A stretch of DNA of 64,000 bases, taken from the NCBI GenBank assembly GCA_007988785.1, contig BJUU01000003.1:186001-250000 (forward strand). The letters are read 5' to 3'. Of this stretch, positions 51,950 to 61,741 are shown piece after piece (position 1 is the stretch's first letter; the number at the start of each line of letters is the position of its first letter). A program made the translations under genes and the position numbers. This stretch comes from Agrococcus baldri (lineage in GTDB: Bacteria; Actinomycetota; Actinomycetes; Actinomycetales; Microbacteriaceae). The notes beneath the pieces are model-generated. The model ran no database searches. It had not been told where the DNA came from and saw only the letters and a list, made by a program, of their open reading frames with translations.

Positions 51950-52852
51950 CTACCCGATGTCGCGCGGCCGCAGCGACACGACGACGGCCTCCGGGGGAGT
52001 GCCGAGCCGGAAGGGCGCGTAGATCGACGAGCCGATGCCCTGCGAGACGTTCAGGGGCACCGCGCGACCGCCGTGCACCCAGGTGCTGAGTCCCGAGGCC
52101 TGCGCGCGCGGGATGTCGCAGTTGGTGACCAGCGCGTGCCCGCCCGGGACGCGCACCTGGCCGCCGTGCGTGTGCCCGGCGAGGATCGCATCCGCCCCCA
52201 GGTCGACGAAGGCGTTCAGGATGCGCTGGTACGGCGCGTGCGTGACGCCGAGGGTGATGCGCGGCTCGTCGCCGAGCGCCTTGCGCATGCGCGAGAGGGC
52301 CGCCTCGGTCTCGTCGAGCCGATCCCAGTGCCGGTGCGCGTCGGCGACCCCGAACGCGGCCACGGTGGTGCCGCGCACCTCGATCGCCCGCGCCGCGTTG
52401 TTGAGGTTCAGCCAGCCGAGCTCCTCGTAGGCGCGCTCGAGCCCGGCGGTGTCGAGCCGGTTCCTGTGCGACTCGCCCGCGAGCTTCGAGGGGCCGGCGA
52501 AGTAGCGCAGGGGGTTCTTGAGCTCCGGCCCGTAGACGTCGTTCGAGCCGTGCACGAAGAAGCCGGGCACGCCCTGGAAGACGCGCAGCGCATCCGCCAG
52601 CACCGGCAGCGCGGCCCCGTGCCCGAGGCTGTCGCCGGTGTTGACGATCAGGTCTGGCTCGAGCGTCGTGAGGCCCTCGAGCCAGTCGAGCTTGCGCTCC
52701 TGCCAGGGCGCGAGGTGGATGTCGGCCAGGTGCAGCACCGTGATCGGGCGCGCGCCCGCGGGCAGCACGCGCAGCGTCTCGGTGCGGATGCGGAAGGCGT
52801 GCGGCTCGATCGCCGTGGCGTAGGCGGCCACCGCGGCGCCGGCGGCGAGCAC
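51950..52852 (-). CDS. Metallophosphoesterase, membrane-anchored
   Basis: A 300-residue calcineurin-fold phosphoesterase. A short N-terminal hydrophobic segment (2-12) is followed by the metal motifs LHLADIHLAPWQ (DxH), NTGDSLGHG (GDxxxxG), FFVHGSNDVYG (GNxD-like, with S-N-D) and AGHTHGGQVR (GHxH). It resembles YkuE-like enzymes of the cell envelope. The GTG at 52852 may not be the true start: the frame stays open upstream into the end of the PBP gene but holds no usual start codon. Same direction as the PBP gene. Confidence 0.85.
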   Translation of the reverse strand: MLAAGAAVAAYATAIEPHAFRIRTETLRVLPAGARPITVLHLADIHLAPWQERKLDWLEGLTTLEPDLIVNTGDSLGHGAALPVLADALRVFQGVPGFFVHGSNDVYGPELKNPLRYFAGPSKLAGESHRNRLDTAGLERAYEELGWLNLNNAARAIEVRGTTVAAFGVADAHRHWDRLDETEAALSRMRKALGDEPRITLGVTHAPYQRILNAFVDLGADAILAGHTHGGQVRVPGGHALVTNCDIPRAQASGLSTWVHGGRAVPLNVSQGIGSSIYAPFRLGTPPEAVVVSLRPRDIG

Positions 52853-52883
52853 GCCGCCGACGACCGCGCCGAGCGCTCTCGGG

Positions 52884-55496
52884 CTAGCAGCCAGGGTCGC
52901 CCCCGGAGGCGTTCGTGCCGACCACGACCGAGATCGGGTCGCCCGCGGCGCCGGGGGTGCCCTCGCCGGGGTTCTGCGCCAGCACGGTGCAGAGGTTGGC
53001 CTCGCCGTGATCCTGCCAGGTCACCTGCATGAGCCCGGGGTCGAAGCCGGCGCCCGAGAGCGTGGATCTGGCGTCGCCGATCGACTGCGCCACCAGGTTC
53101 GGCCAGGTCTGGCCCTCGGCATCCGGTGCCTCGGTGTCTGCCGGCTGCTCGGCCTCGGGGGACAGGGCGCCGTTCGAGGGGTAGATGATGATCGGCGTCT
53201 GCGTGGTCACCAGGGAGCCCGCGCCGGGCGCGGTGTACTCGACGTCGCCGTTCGACTGGATGCCCTCGATGGCGTCGGCCACCTGCACCTCGAAGCCGGC
53301 GGCCTCGAGCGTGGACTGCGCCTCGTCGACACTCTGCCCGGTCACGTCCGGCAGCGCGCTCGCGTCACCCTGCAGGGTGTCCTGGTCGGGCGAGAGGAAC
53401 TGCCCGCCGGGGTAGCGGGCGATCGCCTCGCCCATCGCGGCGTTGAAGATGTTCGAGCGAACGTTCCAGCGCGACTCGAGAGAGTAGTTGCCGACGATGT
53501 TGCCGACCCAGACCGCGGTCGCGACCGTCGGGCTCGCGCCGTTCACCCAGGTCTGCACGACGCCGTTCGTGGTACCCGTCTTGGAGATGACGGGCGTGGC
53601 TCCGGGCGGGTTGTTGAGGCTGCGGTTGGTGACCTCCTCGAGCACGTGCTGCATGACGGAGGCGACCTGCGGGGTGAGCGCCTGGTTGCAGTCCTGCCCG
53701 GGGGGAGCGACCTCGGAGCCGTCGCGGGCGATGATGCGGTCGATCGCGGTGGGCTCGCAGTGGATGCCGCCGTTGGCGACGGTCGCGAAGGCCTCGGCCA
53801 TGCCCATCGGTGTGACGTTCCAGGAGCCGCCGATGACGGCGGCGGGGAAGGGGATGAGATCGTCGCTCTCGATGAGCTCGCCGTTCTGGTCGGTCGTGCC
53901 CGCCTCGGCGCGCTCGACGCCCATGCTGTTGGCGGTCGACATGATGTCGCACAGGTCGACCTCGCTCGCCATGCGCAGCGTGCCGGTGTTCACCGAGTTG
54001 ACCATGATCTGCGTCGGCGTCATGCGCGAGTACTCGTTGCCCTCGTTGTTCTGGGGCGTCCACGGGGCGATGGCCGTCGCGCCGGGGTCGCAGGAGGCCG
54101 TGAACTCCCCGGTGGTCCACTCCTCCTCGGTGGCGTCGACCTGCTCGTTCACCGAGCGGCCGTCCTGGATCCACTGCGCGAGCGTGAAGATCTTGAAGCC
54201 TGAACCGGGTTGGAAGCCGCCGGATCTGCCGTGCGCATAGTCGGCGTTGAAGTTGACGCTCGTGCCGGTCGGCGCATGGTCGGTGCGTGGGTCGTAGTCC
54301 TTGTTCTGCACCATGGTGAGGATGCGCCCGGTGTTCACCTCGAGCTGCGTCACCGCGGCGCCCGACTGCCAGCGCGTCTCGTCGTTCGGCACCAGCTGGT
54401 CGACGGTGGCCTGCACCGAGTCGTTCAGGTCGAGGTCGATCGAGGTGTAGATGCGGTAGCCGCCCTGCGACAGCGCGGTGGCGTTGTCCTCGGGCGTGGC
54501 GCCCAGGATGTGATTGCCGTCGACCGTGTCGTTCTGCAGCACCCGCTGCACGTAGTCGCAGAAGAATCGGGCGGAGTCGTAGCCGACGATGCAGCCGTTG
54601 CGGGAGGGCTGCGGGTCGACGAAGTTCTCGTCCACCGGGGTCGCGAGCGCCTCGTCGCGCTCCTCCTCGGTGATGAGGCCCTCGCCGGCCATGCTGTTGA
54701 TGATGAAGTCGCGCCGCTCCTGGTTGCGGGGCCAGTTCTCGGGATCGTCGAGACGACGGATCGACGGGTTCTGCACCGTCGCGATGAGCGCGGCCGACTC
54801 GGCGACCGTGAGCTCGGAGGCCGGCTTGTTGAACAGGCGCTGGGCACCCGACTCGAGGCCGTAGATGTTGCCGCCGAAGTTGGCGATGTTGAGGTAGGCG
54901 AGCACGATCTCGTTCTTCGTGTACCGCTGCTCGAGGCCGATCGCGAGCCGCATCTCGGCGAGCTTGCGCTGGTACGACTCGGTGTACTGCGCGTCGCAGA
55001 CCGCCTGCGACTCCTCATCCTCGGAGAGGCACGCGTCGATGGCGATCTGCATGCGCACGAGCTGCATCGTGAGGGTCGAGGCGCCCGAGTCGCCGCCGAC
55101 GCCGAGCTGCGACATCGCCGCGCGCACCACCGAGGGAGCGTCGACGCCGCCGTGCGAGTAGAAGCGGCGGTCCTCGCCCGCGACCAGCGCGTCGACGGCG
55201 CTGCGCGGCACGTCGTCCCACTGCAGCACCTGGCGGTCCTGCGCGTAGAACTGGGCGATCTCGACCGGCTTGCCGTCGCGCTGGCCGTAGATGCGGTTGC
55301 GCTCGGCCTGCTGGTTGATCTGGGCGTAGGAGGGGAGGCTCTCGAAGAGGTCGAGGCCGCTGTTCGCCGTGCTCGTGGCGACGGCGACGGCAGGGGTCAG
55401 CGTCGCCGAGAGGAGGATCCCGGCGATCGCGGAGAAACCGATCAGCCCGAGGATCGAGCCCAGCAGGCTTCCTGGCTTGTGTCGTGTGGCGGCCAT
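52884..55496 (-). CDS. Class A penicillin-binding protein with PASTA domains
   Basis: An 870-residue bifunctional peptidoglycan synthase. One N-terminal helix (about 10-38) is followed by the family-51 transglycosylase with catalytic E108 in GEDRRFYSHGG, and the transpeptidase with S432/K435 (PGSGFK), S501-V502-N503 (SxN) and K639 (KTGT). Two PASTA repeats end the protein (about 710-775 and 795-860), which bind muropeptides or beta-lactams. This is the PonA-type enzyme of actinobacteria. ATG at 55496. Confidence 0.95.
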   Translation of the reverse strand: MAATRHKPGSLLGSILGLIGFSAIAGILLSATLTPAVAVATSTANSGLDLFESLPSYAQINQQAERNRIYGQRDGKPVEIAQFYAQDRQVLQWDDVPRSAVDALVAGEDRRFYSHGGVDAPSVVRAAMSQLGVGGDSGASTLTMQLVRMQIAIDACLSEDEESQAVCDAQYTESYQRKLAEMRLAIGLEQRYTKNEIVLAYLNIANFGGNIYGLESGAQRLFNKPASELTVAESAALIATVQNPSIRRLDDPENWPRNQERRDFIINSMAGEGLITEEERDEALATPVDENFVDPQPSRNGCIVGYDSARFFCDYVQRVLQNDTVDGNHILGATPEDNATALSQGGYRIYTSIDLDLNDSVQATVDQLVPNDETRWQSGAAVTQLEVNTGRILTMVQNKDYDPRTDHAPTGTSVNFNADYAHGRSGGFQPGSGFKIFTLAQWIQDGRSVNEQVDATEEEWTTGEFTASCDPGATAIAPWTPQNNEGNEYSRMTPTQIMVNSVNTGTLRMASEVDLCDIMSTANSMGVERAEAGTTDQNGELIESDDLIPFPAAVIGGSWNVTPMGMAEAFATVANGGIHCEPTAIDRIIARDGSEVAPPGQDCNQALTPQVASVMQHVLEEVTNRSLNNPPGATPVISKTGTTNGVVQTWVNGASPTVATAVWVGNIVGNYSLESRWNVRSNIFNAAMGEAIARYPGGQFLSPDQDTLQGDASALPDVTGQSVDEAQSTLEAAGFEVQVADAIEGIQSNGDVEYTAPGAGSLVTTQTPIIIYPSNGALSPEAEQPADTEAPDAEGQTWPNLVAQSIGDARSTLSGAGFDPGLMQVTWQDHGEANLCTVLAQNPGEGTPGAAGDPISVVVGTNASGGDPGC

Positions 55497-55544
55497 AGCA
55501 TACGAGGGTACGGGAACAACCTATGAGGGCGGGGACGACAGACG

Positions 55545-55718
55545 ATGGCAAGGACGACCTGGGAGTACGTGACGACACCGCTCCTCATCCACCGCGAGAC
55601 GGCCATCCTCAACACCTGGGGCGCCGACGGCTGGGAGCTCGTGCACGTCGCCAACGGGCCGGAGGGCGGCATGGTCGCGTTCCTCAAGCGCGCGGTGGAG
55701 CCGGGGGCAGAGGCATGA
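55545..55718 (+). CDS. DUF4177-type small protein
   Basis: A 57-residue protein: ARTTWEYVTTPLLIHRET, then ILNTWGADGWELVHV and GMVAFLKR. The WEYxxxP start and GWELV core are those of DUF4177, a small alpha-beta fold of unknown function. It is divergent from the PBP gene and overlaps the RidA-like start by ATGA, a pairing common in actinobacteria. Overlooked easily because of its length. Confidence 0.82.
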   Translation: MARTTWEYVTTPLLIHRETAILNTWGADGWELVHVANGPEGGMVAFLKRAVEPGAEA

Positions 55719-56173
55719 GCGTCGCGGATCGCTTGGCCGAGCTCGGCATCGCGCTGCCGACGGTCGTGCCGCCGGTGGCCTCGTACGTGCCCGCCGTCTC
55801 GCAGGCCGGCTTCGTCTACACCTCCGGCCAGCTGCCGATGGTCGACGGCGCGATGCCCCGCACCGGCAAGGTCGGCGCCGAGGTCTCGGCCGAGGATGCG
55901 CAGGCCGACGCGCGCCAGTGCGCGCTCAACGCGCTCGCCGCCATCGACGCCGAGATCGGCTCGCTCGACCGCATCACGCGCATCGTCAAGGTGGTCGGAT
56001 TCGTCGCCTCGGCCGAGGGCTTCACGGGCCAGCCGGGCGTCGTGAACGGCGCGAGCGACGTGCTGGGCGAGATCTTCGGCGACGCCGGGAAGCACGCGCG
56101 CAGCGCCGTCGGCGTGGCAGAGCTGCCGCTCGGCGCGCCGGTCGAGGTGGAGCTCGTCGTCGCCTACGCGTAG
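55715..56173 (+). CDS. RidA/YjgF-family protein
   Basis: A 152-residue trimeric-fold protein: VPPVASYVPAVSQAGFVYTSGQLPM, then ALNALAAIDAEIGSLDRITRIVKVVGFV and GVVNGASDVLGEIFG. It belongs to the RidA superfamily that removes reactive enamines or imines, but the long N-terminus and missing conserved Arg pattern suggest the YjgF-like subgroup of less certain activity. Translationally coupled to DUF4177. Convergent with acs, with nested palindromes between. Confidence 0.87.
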   Translation: MSVADRLAELGIALPTVVPPVASYVPAVSQAGFVYTSGQLPMVDGAMPRTGKVGAEVSAEDAQADARQCALNALAAIDAEIGSLDRITRIVKVVGFVASAEGFTGQPGVVNGASDVLGEIFGDAGKHARSAVGVAELPLGAPVEVELVVAYA

Positions 56174-56186
56174 CGCGCCCGCTCGC

Positions 56187-56276
56187 TGAGCCGCTGCGCG
56201 CCCGAAGGGCGCACAGCGTGTCGAAGCGGCGTAAGGCTTCGACACGCTCTGCCGCCTGCGGCGGCGGAGCGGCTCA
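56187..56276. terminator. Nested palindromes between convergent genes
   Basis: Outer arms TGAGCCGCT (56187-56195) and AGCGGCTCA (56268-56276); inner arms AGCGTGTCGAAG (56215-56226) and CTTCGACACGCT (56237-56248); each interval also holds its own small hairpin (GCGCCCGAAGGGCGC, GCCGCCTGCGGCGGC). A bidirectional terminator or a mobile palindromic repeat. No gene in this 120-bp gap. Confidence 0.7.
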
Positions 56277-56293
56277 GCCAGCAGGGGCGGCGC

Positions 56294-58243
<1,950 letters not shown>

Positions 58244-58313
58244 GGGCTCTCCTCACAGACGACACTGTCGGGGCGAGCCTACTCGGGCGCCGCTGTCAGA
58301 TTGCATCGTGTTG

Positions 58314-58330
58314 CTCTCACCGGGTGAGAG
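58314..58330. promoter_or_regulatory. Palindrome upstream of the 6C RNA (putative operator)
   Basis: CTCTCACC-G-GGTGAGAG is a perfect 8-bp inverted repeat. It lies 9 nt before TACCAT (58340-58345), the likely -10 box of the RNA that follows, so it sits where the -35 would be. Confidence 0.5.
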
Positions 58331-58351
58331 CTTCGCGCCTACCATGGTCAG

Positions 58352-58447
58352 CGTCGGCCTGGCCGACGTGAGCAGGTGCACGGCGGATCCCCCATTCGCC
58401 CTTCCTGCGGCGGCGCCCCCTCCCCCCAGGTGGGCGCCGCCTTCTCC
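58352..58447 (+). ncRNA. Probable 6C small RNA
   Basis: Two hairpins have C-rich loops: GGCG-(GATCCCCCATT)-CGCC near 58382-58400, and GGCGGCGCCC/GGGCGCCGCC (58409-58418, 58432-58441) around a loop with a run of six Cs. The second is followed by TTCTCCTTCTCC. This is the layout of the actinobacterial 6C RNA, and in Mycobacterium tuberculosis the 6C RNA (B11) also lies beside the tad-like cluster. Boundaries are estimated from the TACCAT box and the 3' hairpin. Confidence 0.7.
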
Positions 58448-58510
58448 TTCTCCACAGGCGGATGCGTCGGGGCCGCGGGCGCGCGCGGCGCGGCCCTATG
58501 GTGCGGGGCC

Positions 58511-59551
58511 ATGACAGCACGAGCCGGGCCCGCGCTCGGGCGGGGCACGGGCATCCCGTTCGTCGCCGGCGGCGCGCGGCCGGCCGTGCCCGCCGATTCG
58601 CCAGCCCGCACCGGCGCGGGCGGCGGCTCGCTGCGCGAGTTCGGCGAGCTGGCGCCGCTCGTGGCCGAAGCCGCGGTCACGGATGTGTTCGTCACGGCCG
58701 GGCAGGTGTGGGTCGATCGGGGCGCGGGGCCGGAGCGTGCGCCGCTGCTGCTCGATGCGGCACGCGCGCGATCGCTCGCGATCGCGCTGGTCGCGGCAGG
58801 TGGGCGGCACGTCGACGAGGCGACGCCGTGCGTCGACGTGCGCCTGCACGACGGCATCCGGGTGCACGCGGTGCTGCCGCCTGTCGCGGTCGCGGGCGCG
58901 CAGCTGTCGATCCGGCTGCCGAGGGTGGCGGCGCTCTCGCTGGCCGAGCTCGAGGCGGGCGGGACCTTCGGGCTCGTGCCGCTCTCGCGGGTGCGCGCGC
59001 TCGTCGAGCGGCGGGCGAACGTGCTCGTCACGGGCGCCGGGGGCTCGGGCAAGACGACGCTGCTGGGGGCGATGCTCTCGGCCGCCGCCGCTGCCGAACG
59101 CATCGTGACGATCGAGGATGTCGCCGAGCTGCGCATCCACCACCCGCACGTGGTGGCGCTCGAGGCGCGGCAGGCGAACGCCGAGGGCGCGGGCGCGATC
59201 GGGCTCGAACAGCTGGTGCGGGAGGCGCTGCGCATGCGGCCCGACCGGCTGGTGCTGGGGGAGTGCCGCGGCGCAGAGGTGCGCGACCTGCTCTCGGCGC
59301 TCAACACCGGCCACGACGGCGGCGCCGGCACGCTGCACGCCAACTCGCTCGACGACGTGCCCGCGAGGCTCGAGGCGCTCGGCGCGCTCGCGGGGCTGAC
59401 ACCGGCTGCGCTGGCGCGGCAGGCGGTGAGCGCGCTCGACGCGGTGCTGCACGTCGAGCGCGCGGACGGCGCGGAGGGGCCGGTGCGACGGGTCGCGGCG
59501 ATCGGCGAGCTGGCGCTCGACGGCGACCGGCTGGTGGTGCGGGCGACGTGA
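58511..59551 (+). CDS. tadA: TadA/CpaF-type secretion ATPase
   Basis: A 346-residue hexameric ATPase for a Tad-like pilus or secretion machine. Walker A TGAGGSGKTTLLGAML, Walker B in RPDRLVLGECRGAEV and the histidine region NTGHDGGAGTLHANS are complete. The N-terminal domain is short, as in actinobacterial TadA proteins. The ATG at 58511 lies 8 nt after TATGGT (58497-58502), so it is probably leaderless; an in-frame start at 58376 would run through the 6C RNA. Coupled to tadB by GTGA. Confidence 0.91.
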   Translation: MTARAGPALGRGTGIPFVAGGARPAVPADSPARTGAGGGSLREFGELAPLVAEAAVTDVFVTAGQVWVDRGAGPERAPLLLDAARARSLAIALVAAGGRHVDEATPCVDVRLHDGIRVHAVLPPVAVAGAQLSIRLPRVAALSLAELEAGGTFGLVPLSRVRALVERRANVLVTGAGGSGKTTLLGAMLSAAAAAERIVTIEDVAELRIHHPHVVALEARQANAEGAGAIGLEQLVREALRMRPDRLVLGECRGAEVRDLLSALNTGHDGGAGTLHANSLDDVPARLEALGALAGLTPAALARQAVSALDAVLHVERADGAEGPVRRVAAIGELALDGDRLVVRAT

Positions 59552-60390
59552 AGGGCGCGGATGACGACGCCGCAGCGACCGTGCACCGGGTCGCGGCGCT
59601 CGTGGCGGGCGGGCTGCCGCTCGATCGGGCCTGGGCGGTGCTGGGCACGGATGCGGGTGCCGTCGGAGCGCGGGTCGGCGGCGGCGGCGCGGGTGGCGGG
59701 CTGGTCGCCGCGGTGCTGACGGTCGCCGAGCAGACGGGCGCGCCCATGGCCCCGACCCTCGAGCGGCTCGCCGGCCTGCTGCGGGAGCAGGCGGCGCAGC
59801 AGCGCGCCCTCGAGGCGGCGCTCGCCGGGCCGCGGGCGACGGCGAAGCTCGTGATGCTGCTGCCGGTCGTCGGCGTCGGATTCGGGCTCGCGCTCGGCCT
59901 CGACGTGCTGGGCGCGGCGGTGGGTGGCGGCATCGGCACCTGGTCGGTGCTGGCGGGCGCGGCGCTGCTGGTCGCCGCGTGGGGGTGGTCGCGGGCGATC
60001 GTTCGCCGGGCTTCGCGGGGCGAGGCGGCGCCTGGGCTCGCGCTCGACCTGGTCGCGGTGGCGCTCGCGGGCGGCGGCGCAGCTAATGCCGCCCGCCGGG
60101 TCGCGGCGGCGGCGCTCGCCGATGCCGGTGTGGTCGCGAGCGGCTGGGACGAGGTCGACGCGGCGCTCGACCTCGCCCGGCGCGCCGGCGTGCCGGTGCG
60201 CGGCCTGCTGCTGGCCGAGGCGTCGGCGGCGCGCACGCGCGCCCGCCTCGACGGTGAGGCGCGGGCGCAGCGGGCCGCGGTGCAGCTCGCGCTGCCGCTT
60301 GGCGCCTGCGTGCTGCCGGCCTTCTCGCTGCTCGTGATCGTGCCGCTCGTGGTGTCGATGCTCGAGGGGGCGCTCGGGCCGCTGGCGTAG
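59548..60390 (+). CDS. tadB: TadB/TadC-like membrane protein
   Basis: A 280-residue protein of the type II secretion F family. An N-terminal cytoplasmic helical part (10-90) with GGLPLDRAWAVLG is followed by two membrane helices (about 110-150), a second F-domain (about 165-245) and a final helix (LGACVLPAFSLLVIVPLVVSML). In other actinobacteria TadB and TadC are separate; here one gene seems to cover both. The GTG overlaps the tadA stop. Confidence 0.83.
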   Translation: MKGADDDAAATVHRVAALVAGGLPLDRAWAVLGTDAGAVGARVGGGGAGGGLVAAVLTVAEQTGAPMAPTLERLAGLLREQAAQQRALEAALAGPRATAKLVMLLPVVGVGFGLALGLDVLGAAVGGGIGTWSVLAGAALLVAAWGWSRAIVRRASRGEAAPGLALDLVAVALAGGGAANAARRVAAAALADAGVVASGWDEVDAALDLARRAGVPVRGLLLAEASAARTRARLDGEARAQRAAVQLALPLGACVLPAFSLLVIVPLVVSMLEGALGPLA

Positions 60391-60421
60391 GGGCGCACGG
60401 CAGACGCTCAGCGGCTGCACC

Positions 60422-60427
60422 TAGGTT
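60422..60427 (+). promoter_or_regulatory. Leaderless -10 box (TAGGTT) of the 47-residue gene
   Basis: TAGGTT ends 6 nt before the ATG at 60434, the same spacing as at other leaderless genes in this window. Confidence 0.5.
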
Positions 60428-60433
60428 CGTCGC

Positions 60434-60577
60434 ATGCGCAGCTTCTGGAACGCGATCGTCAACTGGGTCGCTGCGCTGTTCGCCTCGATCACGGGGGCGC
60501 CGCATCCCATCGTCGCGACCGATCCGGTCGCCGACGCCGAGGCGCCGGCCTCCGGCCGAGAGCCCCGCCGCGACTGA
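60434..60577 (+). CDS. Small 47-residue protein in the tad cluster
   Basis: The reading frame gives MRSFWNAIVNWVAALFASIT, a short amphipathic or membrane helix, then a Pro/Ala/Glu-rich tail ending REPRRD. A leaderless promoter precedes it and it lies between tadB and the pilin-like gene on the same strand. I recognise no family. It could be a small component or regulator of the machine; it could also be a chance frame, though promoter and position argue for a gene. Confidence 0.5.
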   Translation: MRSFWNAIVNWVAALFASITGAPHPIVATDPVADAEAPASGREPRRD

Positions 60578-60667
60578 GACCCGGAGTTCTCCACAAGCGA
60601 CGCATTCCGCCGCGCGGACGCGGCGCACCTTGCCCCACCCTGGCCTCCCCGATGAGAGGAGGCGAGC

Positions 60668-60841
60668 ATGCGGATGCTCGAGAGACTGGTGCACGAGGAG
60701 GACGGCGCGGCGACCGCCGAGTACGTCATCGCGACGATGGCGGCGGTCGGCTTCGCGGGACTGCTGGTGGTGATCCTGCGCAGCGAAGAGGTGCGCGGGA
60801 TCCTCACCGACATGGTCCAGCGTGCGCTCACGGTCCAGTAG
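60668..60841 (+). CDS. DUF4244 / Flp pilin-like protein
   Basis: A 57-residue protein: short basic-acidic start MRMLERLVHEEDGAATAEYV with the E+5-type Glu-Tyr of Flp pilins, one membrane helix (about 20-40), and a short tail ending RALTVQ. DUF4244 is the pilin-like protein of actinobacterial tad clusters. AGAGGAGG (60655-60662) is 5 nt before the ATG. Followed by two TadE-like genes. Confidence 0.85.
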   Translation: MRMLERLVHEEDGAATAEYVIATMAAVGFAGLLVVILRSEEVRGILTDMVQRALTVQ

Positions 60842-60866
60842 GAGCCGTGACGGCGAGCTCGGTGCA

Positions 60867-61151
60867 GTGACGGCCGAGCTCGCCGCGGCGCTGCCCGCAG
60901 CGGTGCTCGCGCTCGGCATCGCCGTCGGCGCCATCGCAGCGGTCGCGGCGCAGGTGAGCCTCGAGCAGTCGGCGGGCGCGGCAGCGAGGGCGGCAGGGCG
61001 CGATGACGACCCGGCGGCGTATGCGGACGACGGGGCGGTGCTCGAGGTCGAGTCGCAGGGCGAGCTCGTCTGCGCGGTGCTGAGCCGGGAGGCACTGGGC
61101 GGGGCGCTGACGCTGACGGCGCGGAGCTGTGCGCACGGGGGCGGGCGGTGA
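60867..61151 (+). CDS. TadE-like minor pilin
   Basis: A 94-residue protein beginning TAELAAALPAAVLALGIAVG, the usual TadE pattern of an acidic residue before a single helix, followed by a region with two Cys (ELVCAV and ARSCAH). GTG start at 60867, 25 bases after the DUF4244 stop. Its stop overlaps the GTG of the next gene. Expected to be a minor component of the pilus-like structure. Confidence 0.82.
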   Translation: MTAELAAALPAAVLALGIAVGAIAAVAAQVSLEQSAGAAARAAGRDDDPAAYADDGAVLEVESQGELVCAVLSREALGGALTLTARSCAHGGGR

Positions 61152-61603
61152 ACTGGTCTCGTGACGGCAGCGGCCCTTCGGGCCGCGGCCTCCTCGACCG
61201 ACGAAGCCGGGCGGGCCACGACCTACGGGGGTGGGCTGCCTGTCGGCCTTCGGCCGACGGGCTCCTCGACCTACGCAGCGAGCGCGGGGCGGGGGCTGCG
61301 CTGGCGCTCGCGGTCGCGACGGCGGCGCTGCTGCTCGCGATGCTCGTCGTGGGCGCCGGCACCGCGGCGATCGCGCAGGCGCGCGCCGCAGCGGCAGCGG
61401 ATGCGGCGGCGCTGGCCGCGGCCGACGCGCTCTCCGGCTTCGCCGACGGCAGCCCGTGCGCGCTCGCGCAGGCCGTCGCCACGGCGAGCGGCGCCGGGCT
61501 CGGCGACTGCCGCATCGACGGGCTCGAGGCGCGCGTGACGGCCACCGTGCCCGTCGGGCCGCTCACGGCATCCGTCACCGCTCGCGCGGGGCCTCCGGGG
61601 TGA
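61148..61603 (+). CDS. Rv3654c-like TadE-family protein, N-terminus expanded by repeats
   Basis: A 151-residue protein. The family part starts at about residue 45 (SERGAGAALALAVATAALLL) with one helix, an Ala-rich ADAAALAAADALSGFADG stretch and paired Cys (SPCALAQ and GDCRIDG). Residues 3-43 are coded by two copies of the dispersed palindromic repeat, read in frame (SGPSGRGLLDR, ADGLLDLR). The GTG overlaps the preceding TadE stop and no other usual start lies before the core, so the extra residues are probably translated. Confidence 0.75.
   Translation: MNWSRDGSGPSGRGLLDRRSRAGHDLRGWAACRPSADGLLDLRSERGAGAALALAVATAALLLAMLVVGAGTAAIAQARAAAAADAAALAAADALSGFADGSPCALAQAVATASGAGLGDCRIDGLEARVTATVPVGPLTASVTARAGPPG
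61155..61199 (-). repeat. Dispersed palindromic repeat, copy C1 (inside a gene)
   Basis: On the reverse strand: GGTCGAGGAGGC, inner hairpin GCGGCCCGAAGGGCCGC, then TGCCGTCACGAGACC. Same arms as the copy at 12853, here within the first codons of the TadE-family gene. Confidence 0.72.
61242..61274 (-). repeat. Dispersed palindromic repeat, copy C2 (partial, inside a gene)
   Basis: On the reverse strand: GTAGGTCGAGGAGCCC, then hairpin GTCGGCCGAAGGCCGAC. The right arm is missing. In the same gene as C1, in the same direction. Confidence 0.65.
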
Positions 61604-61741
61604 CCGCGGCCTCGCCCGGCACCGCTCCGCCGCCAGCGAACGACGGGCCGGCGGCGGTGAGCGCGCAATGACACCGTGTGTATTGTGGCGACTCGTGGCC
61701 CAGTCGGGCCCGACGATCCCAAAGAAGCAGTGAGCGTGAGC

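Noticed and set aside
61231-61671. Alternative frame over the last TadE-like gene
   Set aside because: Arg-rich translation, no family pattern; frame 61148-61603 holds the Ala-rich helix and paired cysteines of the family.
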